A DNA stretch of 64,000 nt from Congeria kusceri (GCA_027627225.1 CM051038.1:45785843-45849842), one strand, 5' to 3'. Counted from the first letter of the stretch, positions 12,174 to 25,860 are shown. Notes: generated by a model not told the origin, from the sequence alone. Numbers and translations: made by a program.

Positions 12174-13915
12174 TAGAGCTGCAACGATTAAGCAATGACT
12201 CGATTCGATTTCGATTTCAAATATCATTGAGTTGAATAGTTCGATTCCATTCATTTTTCCTTAATACAGGCTTGTTTTTGCGTTTTTATGATCCATGACA
12301 TTCAATATAGGAAGATTTATATTCATTATTATTTATTGATTTTATAATATTGAACGATAATCTGGTCAGTTTGTTTGCTTGATACGATGTAAACCTCGCC
12401 AATAAATTTCATAACTCGGCCAATATGGAAAAACGCGGTCAATCCGAGATTCAGCCAATGAGGATTCAGGATTAGCTCGGCTTTATACGAGATGGCAAGT
12501 TTTTTGAAGCCTTTGAAAACGCTCAGTATGATTAACTTTGCGCTTTGTATTTTTACTAAAAGTTTCTACATGTAGCACTCCTACAAAATAAAGTGAGCAA
12601 GGGCAACATTCGTGTTTTTATTAATGTATTGGGCCGAATCTACCGAGTGACCAATCATGAAATCCAGACGACATTGACCACGAAAACACACAATTACTTC
12701 CCATGACGTATTCTTCGATTTAGCGTGTGTTTATTTTAACATAATGAAATTATTTGTTAATATTTGGATTAAAATTACATTGGATGGATGGATGCACCTC
12801 AGAAAGGGGAGGGAATCGGCGAGTTAGCTGAGAGTTTGCTCTGTCAACTCGCCGACAGCATCTTCACACTGAAAGAGGATTCAGCCGAAAAGAGGCTGGT
12901 CGAACTTGAAGGCTACACGTAAGGCATTCGAAAATTTTCTTAGTAACTAAGTAAGTTAGTAAATTATTCATTTTATTTCACATCTAGTCGTCGTCTTTAA
13001 CTTTTCAAGAATGTCTTAAGCATACGCTGGAGTATACTTGGACTTTTTAAGAATATTCTTAAACAAAATGCTTTGGTGAAGTAGACTTTTAAAAGTATAT
13101 TTTCTGGAGTCAGAGTCTATTCTTTATTCTTAAGTCTAAGAATGGTTAAAGAATGTGTTGGTGAAAACTGACAGGTTTGCCAAGACTCGGTAGGATCACA
13201 GTGGATATCAATTGGTGGTTTTTAACCTTTTGCGACTTTCTCGATAAAACAAATCAGCAATTATTTTATGTACTCTTTGGCTGTTATATTTCACAATACA
13301 CGGTTAAAAGAATAAAACATTGTTAATAATTTATGCTGGCGTTGTTACATTCTATTTATATCGAAACAATAGTTATTATAGATCTAACTTGTATTATTAA
13401 AACTGAAAGATGCTGCATACTATTACTATTTATATCGAAACACTAGTTTTGATACTATTAAAACCGAAATATGCAGCATAATATTATAAAGTTATTTAAT
13501 AAAATGTTTATTAATTGGTTGAATTCATATTGGCCTCAGGCCAATACGGCAGTCTTCAGCCCAATAACCAGACCAATATGAATTCAACTAATTCATAACA
13601 TTATATTATTAATGACATTGCATTGGTTAATGTCAACGTATGTGCCTTATATATCAATATAAATTATAACAGTGAAAAATGGTGATGAATTAAATGCTTA
13701 TGATAACTAGTTCAGTATTTAGAACAGCAACCATGATGTCATGATCAATATATATGCTTAACCTACACACAACCATACCTATTGTACGTGTAATTAATAG
13801 TTTTATGACAAACCGACTATAAAATTAATCAAAGAGAATCGAATCGTGATTGGCTGGTTTAGAATCAAATCGGGCCATTCACATTCGATGCAAAGAAAGA
13901 ATCGTTGCAACTCTA
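12174..13915. mobile_element. Non-autonomous DNA transposon, hAT-like ends (copy B)
   Basis: Same element as at 635-2375. Here the two 16-base ends (TAGAGCTGCAACGATT and its inverted partner) match at 15 positions, the better-preserved pair of the two copies. Confidence 0.6.
12803..12918 (+). other. Exon-like open segment inside the transposon (copy B)
   Basis: Bounded by CACCTCAG and GTAAGG exactly as in copy A. The frame is open and encodes the same peptide except for one Asp to Glu change. The 116-bp length means the exon would end in phase 2. Confidence 0.4.
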
Positions 13916-16900
13916 CAATTCAAACTGAATTAAGGAAATATATAAAAAAAATAGTCCTATAATATTTGCCGCGAAGCTGTTACACAACAACGATCTATAA
14001 AATTATTCTTAGGGCCATAATTATATTGACGTTCAGTTCGTTTTGATAAACATCATGAAATATGCACATTGTTCTACAGACTATTAGATGAAACAATAGT
14101 TTTCATTTACCTACCTGACCAATCTTTGTCTCTGAGACTACCTGTTGCAATCGCTTGGTTTAAACAAGATGCGCCATATAAGATGTTATCGCTGTCTAAC
14201 ACAGCTTGTCACTAACAGCTGTCTTTGAAGTACTTGGTGTTGTCCATTTATTTAGGCCAGAGTCTGTGGAGTTTTAGTTTCTCAGACCCGCATACCCGAT
14301 TGTTTTAAAAATACGAAAAATACATTTTATTTAATAGCAACAAAACCAATTTCACAACCAAAATATTGATAAAAATCAATATTTCCACTGATGCCGTATT
14401 CAGTAGGATATTAAAAGTAAGAGAGTTTTCAACCAACAATTATAAATTAAAAACAGGAAAACATTAATTCCACGTAAATAACGTTGACTTTGTACTCATG
14501 TTTATGTAACATACTTTGCATGGTATTGTTATTTAATTGTTATGATTGTTTACTAACAAATGTTGTTACGAGCTAGGGGTAACAAAAAATACAACCAGCA
14601 ACAAATATTAACGATAAATGAATTTTATTAAAACAACACTTGCATCAAAACAACAATAATATATAACATGTTAACAAGGAAATGTATATCCAAATACACA
14701 AAATAATCCAGTTCCCTCATCCTGGTGTTGTTAAATATTGTCCACATAATTAATTTTCTTTCAGAATGTCACTGTTTGTAAAAATGACAACTTTGATCTT
14801 AAATCCAAAACTAGGCTGCATTTATTCCCACACAAATGTTCATTAAATCCAATAATACATAGATTCTGGATAATAAGTGTAAATACACCTTAGATATAAT
14901 CAACACACAGACTTGACCAAAGATCCCCACTCAATACACTGATCATACTTATATACCCTTAAGGACTTCTCAAGAAGTTTCCAAATCGTCTAGAATATTC
15001 TCACCCTAATTATGTAACATATAATTGAAACAAACAACACATAGAACTTTCAAGAACAAAATAGAAAGATACAAAGATAACAATAGTTTAAGACAATAAA
15101 CAAAATTCGAACAGTAAAATTAATGATTATAATCATATACATGACAATGTTTATAATAGAAGTTTCAACTGGACAGCTTTTCCAAATATTTTCCAGAAAC
15201 TAAACATAAAACAACACTGGTTTGGCCGAATTTACCGTAAGTACATCATATATAGTTTTGTGGAGGGGGAGGCAGTGAAAATATGCTTAAGTGTTCCAAT
15301 ACTAAGAAGAATTACGGCCTGTTACGAAGAAAACAGTATGTAGCGCGGTGTTGAATAGTTATTTGGGTTGTATAGTTTATTCCAGAAAAAAAACCTTATA
15401 CAAGATACTATGCAAAAATATACAAATACATTGTATTTTATAATCATTTCAATTAAATAAAAAATTCTCTGCATATGAGCAATAATTTTCAATACATAAA
15501 TTATGTTAAATAAAATTTTAAAAAATGCAGTAATACAATAATAATTACTATACTTACCAAGCAATCTATTTTCCTTCGCAGGATACAATGAAGCATATAT
15601 GCTTAAATTATTGGTGACAATCATAAAATATGCTGGGTTTTCTGTTTGTAAAAGTGGCACCTTAGTTAATTGATAGCTTGGTATGTTGATTATATTAAAA
15701 TGTGCTCAGAACCAATCAGGATAGTGAACACCCATGATCATCCATTAGGCGCAAAAAAATATGTTTGTTTCAGGTTACATGTCCAAAATTTAAGGGTAGG
15801 TAGATAGGGGTTTATTTTTTTTATTTAGTAAATGGTCAACTTGAAGATTCTAAAACTGAATTAATATTCAAAACATAACTGCAATATCATTAAACCTTGT
15901 TTTAAAGTGGATTCTATCAAAAACTATACACTTATTTAACCAAAAAAAAAAACATTTAATTATTGAAAAATATTAATAAAAAAATATCTGACAACCCCAA
16001 TAAAATGTTCTAGGGTCGGGGCATTTTTTTAGGGTACGTCGGATAACCTGAAACAAACATAGTTGAATACGCCTTAAGATTTAATACTAACACCTGTCAA
16101 ATTTCACACACAAATCATGTTACACACATAACTGTACCACTGTTACAAGTATTTCGATAATGGTAAAACGAAACATGACGTAAACCATCACTTGTGCCAT
16201 TATACTGAATAAGTTGTTTAAAGAATCCGCCGCCCAATAGTTTATAAAGTGTCGTCCCAGATTAGCCTGTGAACACACTGCTAAACTTCTTTTATTCTCG
16301 TTGATTCAATGAGGTTTCATTCCCGTGAAGTTGTTTAAATGAACACTTATTTTATTGTACGATATTTTTATTTTTTCCCACCACCACGCCAAGGCTTTTT
16401 CCCAAACAATCAGTGAAACAATATATATAAACTAATACTGCGGTTGGTGGAAATATTGGTTGCGTATAACAATCATAGAACTTCTCAGAAATGAAAATGA
16501 AATGGAGCGTAGGGTAAATAGTGTTTGTGCTTACAATGATATTCAGGTGGATTTTATAATGCATCCCGACAACATGTTTCTGTATATATAATATTTAACT
16601 AAATATTTATCTATAGTGAACAAGGAAACTTGGATAATTAATGTAATATAATTATATGATTGCCATCATGATTATTTGTATATTTGTGCTACAGAATACG
16701 ACAGTTAAAAAGGACTAAGCTGTGTTTTATTTCATCCTTTTTTTTTTTTACAAAACACTCGTTTTCACTTTTTTTCCATTTAAATAAACGTAAAACTCTT
16801 CACATGCACGTATTTTATAGTGACCATATTTTCCACTGGATGATTTTATTTATTTATTAAATATAACGCAATTTTGTATCCGAATAAACATAACGTGTGC

Positions 16901-16964
16901 TCATGGCGGCTAAAAAGCATAAAAAGCAATGAATTCATTCGAACCTGTGAATGACTGAGTAAAA

Positions 16965-17832
16965 CGACGATCAAATAAAGAACCCGAACGAAAAGCCTTA
17001 CGATATTGCAACAAGTCATGTCATTTACAATCGCACTGTATTTAAAGAATATTTTCATAATGACACGGTATACATAGGTATACTTCGAGAACCGTATTTA
17101 CAGTTTAAGTCCAGTTTGAACTATATGGCACCGAAATATGTTTACAACATTTCCGAAATTGATCCAGTTCAGCAGTATCTACGAGATCCGATGAAATACG
17201 AAGAGGCAACGACTCCGCGATTGTCATGGATCAACAACAGACAGGCAGTCGAATTCGGCACTCCTGATGACGTCATAATGACACGGAACCTAACGGGACA
17301 GGCGGAACATCTCGTACAACTAAACAAATAATTTCATCTGGTTATGATAACAGAGTTTTTCGACGAATCCATTGTATTAATCAAACGCATGCTAAACTGG
17401 AATATTTCGGACATTCTGTATAGAAGACTTCATACTAGAGGTTTGGACCGGAAGGTAACGATCCCCCAGGCGCATGACCGGCGTTTGTACCGGAAGGTAA
17501 CGATCCCCCAGGCGCATGACCGGCGTTTGTACAGAAAGTACGCTTTTGCCGACTATACGTTATATGACTTTTTCTTCAAAAGGCTCTGGAAACAAATTTC
17601 AAAAGCTGGCGATGATTTCTTCGCGGAAGTTTTGTACTTCAAAGAAGTTCGAGACGAAATGGAGGATTTCTGCAAAAGTATGCCGAATATTGCGGAAAGA
17701 ATAACATTACGCGCCAGTGATTGGTCGCCTGAAATCTTCGTAGACAAGGAACTGTGTTGTAAAATCTACTCGGAAGAAAAGGATTGGGTGAAATATATCA
17801 ATTCTGATCAATACTTATACAAGAAGAGTTGA
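16965..17832 (+). pseudogene. Broken copy of the Gal3ST-like gene
   Basis: Aligns to codons 119-393 of the intact gene. The first 353 coding bases, with start codon, membrane anchor and the PAPS 5'-phosphosulfate loop, are missing: the sequence jumps from GACTGAGTA to AAACGACGATC, removing what corresponds to 5504-5883 of copy A across an AAA microhomology. A GAA codon has become TAA at 17329-17331. A 42-bp stretch (RKVTIPQAHDRRLY) is repeated in frame at 17449-17490 and 17491-17532. The remainder keeps the frame to the natural stop, so decay is probably recent. Not expected to make an active enzyme. Confidence 0.92.
17449..17532 (+). repeat. 42-bp in-frame tandem duplication in the pseudogene
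   Basis: Two adjacent identical 14-codon units encode RKVTIPQAHDRRLY. The intact gene has one. Confidence 0.95.
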
Positions 17833-19195
17833 CGGCCTATCAATGTATGCTGGAATGGAGTGAACACTAAGAAATTTTCTTTAAATCATGTTCAGTTGAT
17901 GAGTCTTTTTATTGCACTTCCATGATTAGTTGGGGCTTTTGTTTGTGTGGGTTGTTTTTTTCCACAATGTACCAAATCAGCATTTACGAGAACAACTTTG
18001 ATGTTTAGGTCTGTAAAATTTAACGACATCTACAACTTTTTGTATCTCAGTAGAATTTGTCGCTGCGCCAATCCAATTGGTCAACATTGTTAATGAAATG
18101 CAATCCAATAATTATAGATTGGGATGTTGGTGAATGGATTGTTACCAGCATGTGATAACGTTAATATTTTTAAATTATGTAGGGATTTCTTAAATAATTG
18201 TCTTTCTTAGCAATTCTGCTAGACTAATTAGAATACTGGTATGATGTTCAGAAACAAGAAGTACTTTAGTGTAGTATATATTATATCATATAAAAACTTG
18301 ATTATTTGAGGGCGTTTAGAGTGTATTTTTCACGGATATGTCGAGTACTGTGATTATGCGTTGTGTCCATTGGTTTGAATTACTTTTGTTCAAACAGTTG
18401 TAGATGATATAATTTAATTTATAGGAAACACATGTTCGTATGGTCATTTTTAGTTGATGTTGTTTTCATGATAAACACGCGCTATATATCTCAGTGACCT
18501 TGAAGAAACGGTTATATGACAACAGCAAAGACAGGACATACGTATTCACATTTCCATGTAATTTGCTAATGACAATAATGACACAAGCAGAAAATGAGCA
18601 ATGACATCGCTCATGTTTATGTCAATGAAGCTATAATTTGGAGTCAACACTAGTTGTAAATAAGACAAAAAAATCCAAAACGGAAGAAGACAAGCGTGAA
18701 CCTCGGCATAAGAGAGTGCTCTTTCAAGAGAGTGGCCTGTCTGGCAAATCAACGAAATCAATATGTACATAAACTCATATTTATATAAAAGTATACTATT
18801 GCATGGGAGCACCACTAGACAAAATTTTAACATTTTAGTAAGAAACATAACGTACCCTCAAGACAGGCGGATCCGTTTAGTGATAGAACTAAATTATGGA
18901 ATGCAGTGTTTATATTTTTAAACAAGTTATTCAGAATGTTTTGTTGTTTCTTATTTCTACATAATAATTGTCATTGAATGTCATTGAATATTCTTATTCG
19001 CTAAAAACGCATGTTCAAATAAATTAAGCTTCATGCTTACCTGTTAAAAGTTAATTATCAATTGATGTATTGTTATTGTTGGTTTTCCATTTAAATGCCG
19101 CACAGATTTAGATACATTGATTAACTTTCTGTGAAATAACATCCACAGCACGTTATAACACATAACATAGCATGGAAAGACTGTGATATACTATA
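17833..19195. other. Diverged duplicated flank, no gene
   Basis: Aligns in pieces to 6.7-8.08 kb and 10.32-10.90 kb of copy A. The join at about 18.6 kb is the empty site of the fold-back element. No coding sequence is supported. Confidence 0.55.
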
Positions 19196-19440
19196 TTCTT
19201 TATTGGTATAATTAATCATACTTATAAATACTTATGTTAATTTATAATATTTATATTGTATGGTAACAAATTAAAACACTTCATTAAAAATTTCCTTTGA
19301 TGATTATGATTCAAGCCATACCAGTATGCACACCAAATGATTAATGTGTTAGTTTCCACTTTTACTTTATTGTAGCATAGTTATTTGCATTCATATATAA
19401 ATCATTGATTAACAGATCAGACCGCGAATAGAAATCAAAG
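19196..19440. repeat. Start of a third, old duplication unit
   Basis: TTGGTATAATTAATCATAC and the following approx. 240 bases align to 190-480 of copy A (for example CCATACCAGTATGCA against CCATACCAATATGCA, and AAATCATTGATTAACAG) with clear divergence. The match then fades. Confidence 0.6.
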
Positions 19441-20480
19441 CTCTGAAGGCAATACAGTTGTTCGCTGTTGCTAACATTGGGCACAACTCACTATTGTCAA
19501 AGCTTATAGAAACACAAGTTTAAATTTAACAGTACAGATTCGAAAGGTTTATTGAGATTGTGTCTACGAAAATCTGTCTACAGGTTTGATTTGTAAGTGC
19601 AATGTTCAATATCATAGCGTCTGATGGATCTTAACGACTCGTCCAAATAACTCAGTCCAATTGGCACTTAGGACACGTTATGGTATGTTTTGCATAAAGT
19701 TTCGCAAATATGTTGAAAATACAATAGAATAAAAAAAAACTGATTTGAAATTCTTGTTAAGAAGCCAGAATAAGCACACACGACGTGTTGTAAATATGTA
19801 TATGTTCTTCCCAAAAAGTTAATATTTAAATAATGACACTCCAGATACTTTACCAGGAAAGAAACCCGTTTTAACATCCGCTAGTAATTTATTCGTGGCA
19901 AGTAACAAACATTACACGGAAATATTCGTATAACTTCATTTTTATCAATCCTACATTCCGTGTTTTACTATAATGTGTGTGTCAACATTATAAATAGAAC
20001 AGGAACATAGACATTGCTTCGCGATTATAATCTTTAAATTATACTTCGCGTGTTGGCTTTATCACCACAGTGTTGAAATAAAGCAAAGTTTATTCCATGA
20101 GGGTTTATTTCGTCCATGATGATGGGATAAAATATATGTTCAGTATTATAGGGCGTTTGGTGTTTGCTGAATTATAACTTTAAGGATAATACTATATGTG
20201 ATTTAAATTTTAATTATATTATAAACATTGTTTTGTATATGATTATAGTCATTAATGTTGCAGTTCTACTTTTGCTTATTTTCTCAAACTAATGTTATTT
20301 TTGTATCTTTCTGTATTGTTCTTGAAAGTTCTATGTTTTGTTTGCTTAAATTATATGTTACATAATTATGCTTAGAATATTATTATAACGATTTGGACAC
20401 TTCTTGAAAATTTCTTAAGGGTATATACGTATGATATACGTTTTGATAAAGAATGTAATTAGAAGATAATATTTTTAAAA
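19441..20480. other. Gene-free AT-rich stretch with an inverted dispersed repeat
   Basis: About 20.2-20.45 kb is an inverted, diverged copy of the repeat at 3.35-3.60 kb. The rest shows nothing recognisable. Confidence 0.45.
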
Positions 20481-21220
20481 CAAACTTAAAATAGTCGGGT
20501 TATTCACAGCTTTCAATGTAGGATCAAATTTTGAGTAGTTGATTCAGAAGATGCAGCGAATACAAAATATGTGCGCCAAACTTGTTTTAGAACGTGGAAA
20601 ATATGAAAGCTCAAAACAGGCTCTATACGATTTACACTGGTTGCCGATAAAAGCTAGAATATCATTCAAATTACTTACATTCATGTACAAGTGCTCTGCA
20701 AATGAGGCTCCCGACTACCTGTTGGAACTGCTTACCAAACAAACTCCTTGCAGGCGTGGTCTTCGATCGTCGAATACTGCCGAGAACTCTTACGTTGTGC
20801 CATTCAATAAGAGGAGAACATTTAGTGATAGAAGTTTTAGCACCGCTGGTCCAAGACTATGGAACGATTTGCCGCCAGAACTACGACAGTCAAATTCCTT
20901 AGATAAGTTTAAAAAAGATTTGAAAACATACTTTTTCCGCAATTTTTATTCACTATTTGCGTAACTGAAACATACTCTTAAAGGCAAAGGTGTTTTATGT
21001 TTTATGCGTGTTTTATGTTTTATGTCTTCAAAATCTTAAGTGTTTATTTGCGTTGAATGTTTTATATTGTTTTTTGCAGCTAATGCTTTTCTTTTATAAT
21101 AATTACGAACTATTATGATATATTTTATTTACTTATAGCTTTGTTTTTGTAAAACGCCATTTAATATGTTTATTTCATAGTAACAGGCGTTTAATCAAAT
21201 AAACCAGTTTCAGTTTCAGT
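20481..21220 (+). mobile_element. 5'-truncated non-LTR retrotransposon, reverse transcriptase C-terminal end
   Basis: The open frame at about 20545-20964 has the classic LINE ORF2 3'-terminal pattern: MQRIQNMCAKLVL, LYDLHWLPIKARI.FK, then DRSFSTAGPRLWNDLPPELR and LDKFKKDLKTYFF. This is the segment after the polymerase core in CR1/L2/jockey-type elements. Upstream stops show it is truncated. The 3' side ends in CAGTTTCAGTTTCAGTT repeats, as CR1-like tails do. Dead copy. Confidence 0.8.
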
Positions 21221-21398
21221 TAATAATGACGTCATCTTGTTATTTTCGTGACGTCATTATATGTTTTTCAAAATATTTTGTGTGTTTTCTTTCGTTGATT
21301 TTCAAAACAAAGACAGAAAATGATTGGAATAATAGAATACTAGGTAAGTGTTGAATAAATATGGAAGGGTATAGCCGCCAGTACATGCATGTTTCTAA

Positions 21399-22165
21399 AT
21401 GACAATTGCATATTGCTAAATTACAATTGCATATTGCTAAATTACAATTACATGCTGCTAAATTACAATTACATGTTGCTAAATTACAATTACATGCTGC
21501 TAAATTACAATTGCATGTTGCTAAATTACAATTGCATATTGCTAAATTACAATTGCACGTTGCTAAATTACAATTACATGCTGCTAAATTACAATTGCAT
21601 GTTGCTAAATTACAATTGCATATTGCTCAATTACAATTGCATGTTGCTAAATTACAATTGCATGTTGATAAATTACAATTGCATGTTGCTAAATTACAAT
21701 TGCATGTTGCTAAATTACAATTGCATATTGCTAAATTACAATTACATGCTGCTAAATTACAATTACATGTTGCTAAATTACAATTGCATGTTGCTAAATT
21801 ACAATTACATGCTGCTAAATTACAATTGCATGTTGCTAAATTGCAATTACATGCTGCTAAATTACAATTGCATGTTGCTAAATTACAATTGCATATTGCT
21901 AAATTACAATTACATGCTGCTAAATTACAATTGCATGTTGCTAAATTACAATTGCATATTGCTAAATTACAATTGCATGCTGCTAAATTACAATTACATG
22001 CTGCTAAATTACAATTGCATGCTGCTAAATTACAATTGCATATTGCTAAATTACAATTACATGCTGCTAAATTACAATTGCATGCTGCTAAATTACAATT
22101 ACATGCTGCTAAATTACAATTGCATATTGCTAAATTACAATTGCATGCTGCTAAATTACAATTAT
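21399..22165. repeat. Minisatellite, 21-bp unit, about 36 copies
   Basis: Units of the form CATGTTGCTAAATTACAATT(G/A) repeat with few variants (CATATT, CATGCT, ACATG). The unit is exactly seven codons, so frames on both strands stay open and give false ORFs. Flanks (GTGTTGAATAAATATGG and GGGTATAGCCGCCAGTACAT to the left) are shared with 30.38-30.62 kb, so the array is part of a mobile element. Confidence 0.95.
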
Positions 22166-22800
22166 GATATTGGTAATGGAACAACATATCTATCCGCCAG
22201 TTAATGACATGCATATGCGTTCTGCTACGTGATAACTGTATGCTTCTTAATGCAAGTTCTTGCTTCTTGCATGTAATTGACCAGTTCTTTCAGCCTTTTT
22301 GTTTGCTTACTACAATATTGAAATGTTTATTCATACTATTCCTTACTGCATAATTATGCGCATTTGACTTTGTTGTTGCTGATTGTCACAAGCGATTAAC
22401 TAACTAGTGGATCTTTCTACCATGTGAACGCATTATAATATTCCAGGGAACGAATAAGAATGTGTTTTTCTAGCGCAAATTTACTATATACGGGAGACAA
22501 CTCTCTACAGCAAGTTCCGATGGTTTCCGGAAATATGCAGACTGCTTTTGGCGAAATAACACTTTTGGAGTCCGAGCTAGTTTTGTTGAACGTACATTTC
22601 GCGTAAACATGTAATCGTTAAAAATATTTATTAAACAAAGAATTTTAATTACAGAACAAACATGAAATAATAAACAAAATACGATATATAGACGAATAAT
22701 AGTGATTTAATGTTGTTCTGGATCTCTATTATCAATTTCATGAATAATCACGAGTAACCCAAGCTGTAGATAGATCAACATTTGTTTTTGCATATGTATA
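22166..22800. other. Gene-free stretch
   Basis: The left 40 bases (ACAACATATCTATCCGCCAG) look like the right end of the minisatellite-bearing element. Nothing else is recognised. Confidence 0.4.
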
Positions 22801-22825
22801 CACAGTCATGGACAGACGGGCGGAT

Positions 22826-22892
22826 GGACGTGTGTATGTGTGTGTGTGCGTGTGTGTGTGTGCGTGTGTGTGTTGCTTGTGTGTGCGTGTGT
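22826..22892. repeat. GT-rich microsatellite
   Basis: (TG)n interrupted by C and by TTGCTTGTG. It is followed by loose GAGGACAGTTTGTGAACAAG repeats up to 22970. Confidence 0.85.
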
Positions 22893-23005
22893 GAACAAAT
22901 CAGGACAATGAGTAAAAACTGAGGACAGTTTGTGAACAAGTGAGGACAGTGTGTGTGTATGTGAACAAAAAATGAAAAGTTGCAAATGGCATGTGTGAAC
23001 ATTGG

Positions 23006-23233
23006 CGATAGGTAATAATCCGAAATGTGCTTTTGCAGCCATATACTGTTAAATTGTAGTGATTAAATGACAGTTCAATGACGATAGGAAATAATCCGAA
23101 ATGTGCTTTTGCAGCCATATACTGTTAAATTGTAGTGATTAAATGACAGTTCAATGACGATAGGTAATAATCCGAAATGTGCTTTTGCAGCCATACACTG
23201 TTAAATTGTAGTGATTAAATGACAGTTCAATGA
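23006..23233. repeat. Three tandem 76-bp units
   Basis: Units start at 23006, 23082 and 23158 with CGATAGG and run through CCGAAATGTGCTTTTGCAGC to CAGTTCAATGA. They are nearly identical. Confidence 0.93.
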
Positions 23234-23542
23234 CATTTAGTGTAATGACATGGAATGTCACACTTCATCTCAGATATTTAGCATCGTTTGCAATTGAACC
23301 CCAAAATATACATGTATATATGATTTATTATCAGTATCGATTATCGAACAATCAAGCATACAAGTTTAGTATAATAAACTATACGATTAAAACATATGCA
23401 ATGTGTAAATGTACAATAGATCTCATACTTTCCTCTCTTTGTCTCAAACAATGAATATTGCTTACCAATATTTATGTATTTACTATTGTATTTATATAAT
23501 TTTGTAGTTTTTACACGGTGTCCCTTGTGAGAATACCATTGT

Positions 23543-24403
23543 TGATCTCAGTAACCACACACTGTATATACGCACATTGATCTCAGTAACCACACACTGT
23601 ATATACGCACATTGATCTCAGTAACCACACACTGTATATACGCACATTGATCTCAGTAACCACACACTGAATATACGCACATTGATCTCAGTAACCACAC
23701 ACTGTCTATACGCACATTGATCTCAGTAACCACACACTGTATATACGCACATTGATCTCAGTAACCACACACTGTATATACGCACATTGATCTCAGTAAC
23801 CACACACTGTATATACGCACATTGATCTCAGTAACCACACACTGTATATACGCACATTGATCTCAGTAACCACACACTCTATATACGCACATTGATCTCA
23901 GTAACCAAAAACTGTATATACGCACATTGATCTCAGTAACCACACACTGAATATACGCACATTGATCTCAGTAACCACACACTGTATATACGCACATTGA
24001 TCTCAGTAACCACACACTGTATATACGCACATTGATCTCAGTAACCACACACTGTATATACGTACATTGATCTCAGTAACGACACACTGCATATACGCAC
24101 ATTGATCTCAGTAACCACACACTGTATATACGCACATTGATCTCAGTAACCACACACAGTATATACGCCAGTAACCACACACTGTATATACGCCAGTAAC
24201 CACACACTGTATATACGTACATTGATCTCAGTAACCACACACTGTATATACGCACATTGATCTCAGTAACCACACACTGTATATACGCACATTGATCTCA
24301 GGAACCACACACAGTATATACGCCAGTAACCACACACTGTATATACGCCAGTAACCACACACTGTATATACGCCAGTAACCACACACTGTATATACGCAC
24401 ATT
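23543..24403. repeat. Minisatellite, 35-bp unit with a 25-bp variant
   Basis: About two dozen copies of a unit containing TTGATCTCAGTAACCACACA and CTGTATATACGCA. From about 24.16 kb a shortened unit (CGCCAGTAACCACACACTG) lacking CACATTGATCT appears in two blocks, showing unequal exchange between mixed units. No spacers, so not a CRISPR array. Confidence 0.95.
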
Positions 24404-25860
24404 TTACGTATTTTGTTTTGTATACTGTGGATTATACATCTTGTGTCTATCTGATTAAACTAAAAACAAATCTGTCGAGGTGTACTGAAATTGGATTAAT
24501 CCTAAGACAGTACAAAATGTATTTACTGAAAGCGGGTTGATTCTGATGGATTTCGTGATGTGGGGGTACCGGATATAGTAACCGGAGGTAACCAGTCTGG
24601 CTGGTATAGTACCCATCGACCATTCCCCAATGGGCGGGGACGGGTATCGATCCTAGGTAAGAAGTGTATGTGCCTGACGGTGGTCTTGCGGGTAAGGAAG
24701 ACCACTACGAATCAAATATCAAATTCAGTTATCCTTACGGCGTTGTGTGAACTGCATTTACCGAGAGATAAATTGTGTTCTTTTGTTAAAAAATCTGTGA
24801 CAATAATTAAGTTCATCCATAATTTTGCGTTTAATGGACTATTCATTTTATCTTATTATTTTATGACCATATCATTCTGACATAAAATAGTATCTACTAT
24901 TTCAAAATATGTTATTTTCTTTTAAATTGAAATATTATATTTAACCGACGTTGTGAGATGTTTGAATATAATATGCGCATATACCAAGGCGTAAATGTGA
25001 TACGTTCTATTATACAGTTACACATAAATAATATACTGCCGACTAATATTAAGCGCCTGCCTTTGTTAAGAGTTTGCTCTACTCCATAGGAAAAACAGAC
25101 ATACTGTGCCGTCATTTTTTGTTTAATCACCCATTCTCATTATTGTTGTGAAAGAAAATGCTCTCTCATTTATCATCACTATTAAATCAAGGGTCATAAA
25201 TTTATTAATTCTATCCGGCTGTTTACTATTACGTACGTGTATTTATATACTCTACGCAAGATGTGACAGAATGTGTTTATTTTTGTATAATGAACAATTC
25301 TCCTATTGCTGCAAAGTGAGTAAGACAACATGGAATTTCATTAAACTATTGTCAATGCTATTCCAACCAACTATCGTATAATCCACAAGGAAGAACAAGA
25401 TAACCACATAAAAATATATACAGTTTACGTGTTCGATAAATTGTACCACGGAACATTAAATATCGATGTGCACTTAGTGCACAAAATGAGGTTATTGTTT
25501 TACAATTGTACATATCAGCCGAAAATAACATACGTACATTTAGAACTGGCGCAAGTCTTCATCAATTAAATATTTTATATTAATGGTATTATGTACGTTT
25601 AAAAATCAGAGACTGTTGTTTGACGGAGATGTCTTGTCAAAACGCTCTTATTCTGTGGACAGTAATTTTCGTAGATTGACCTTAGCATGCGCGGTTATAA
25701 ATCCAATGGCGATCATATTTAGTTTAAACCTACCGTATTTATTATAGATAGATGTGTCGAAAACTAGAGGGGTTTTGAGACACTGGCGAGTTCGTTTTCT
25801 GGGTAGAACCAGTACTTAGTGTCTTTTGAGAAAAATCAGTGGAACACTTCCCGAGTAAGG
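24404..25860. other. Gene-free stretch
   Basis: A GC-richer patch at 24.54-24.72 kb contains a small inverted pair (GTGGTCTTGCGGG and AGGAAGACCAC) and may be an old SINE or MITE. The rest is AT-rich with no supportable gene. Confidence 0.4.

Larger units (their letters stand above)
11536..18460. repeat. Segmental duplication, copy B
   Basis: Head-to-tail copy of 1 to about 7 kb (offset 11535 at the start). Differences include loss of about 100 bp matching 4877-4975 of copy A, the 380-bp gene deletion, and short indels. After the pseudogene the similarity drops. It holds copy B of the hAT-like element, the exon-like segment and the dispersed repeat at about 14.5-15.2 kb. Outside these, 13916-16964 holds no gene. 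Confidence 0.93.

Noticed and set aside
21389..22214. Long open frames (up to 271 codons) with LLNYNCM or HVAKLQL heptads on both strands
   Set aside because: The 21-bp tandem unit is a multiple of three, so all frames without a stop in the unit stay open; no gene signals.
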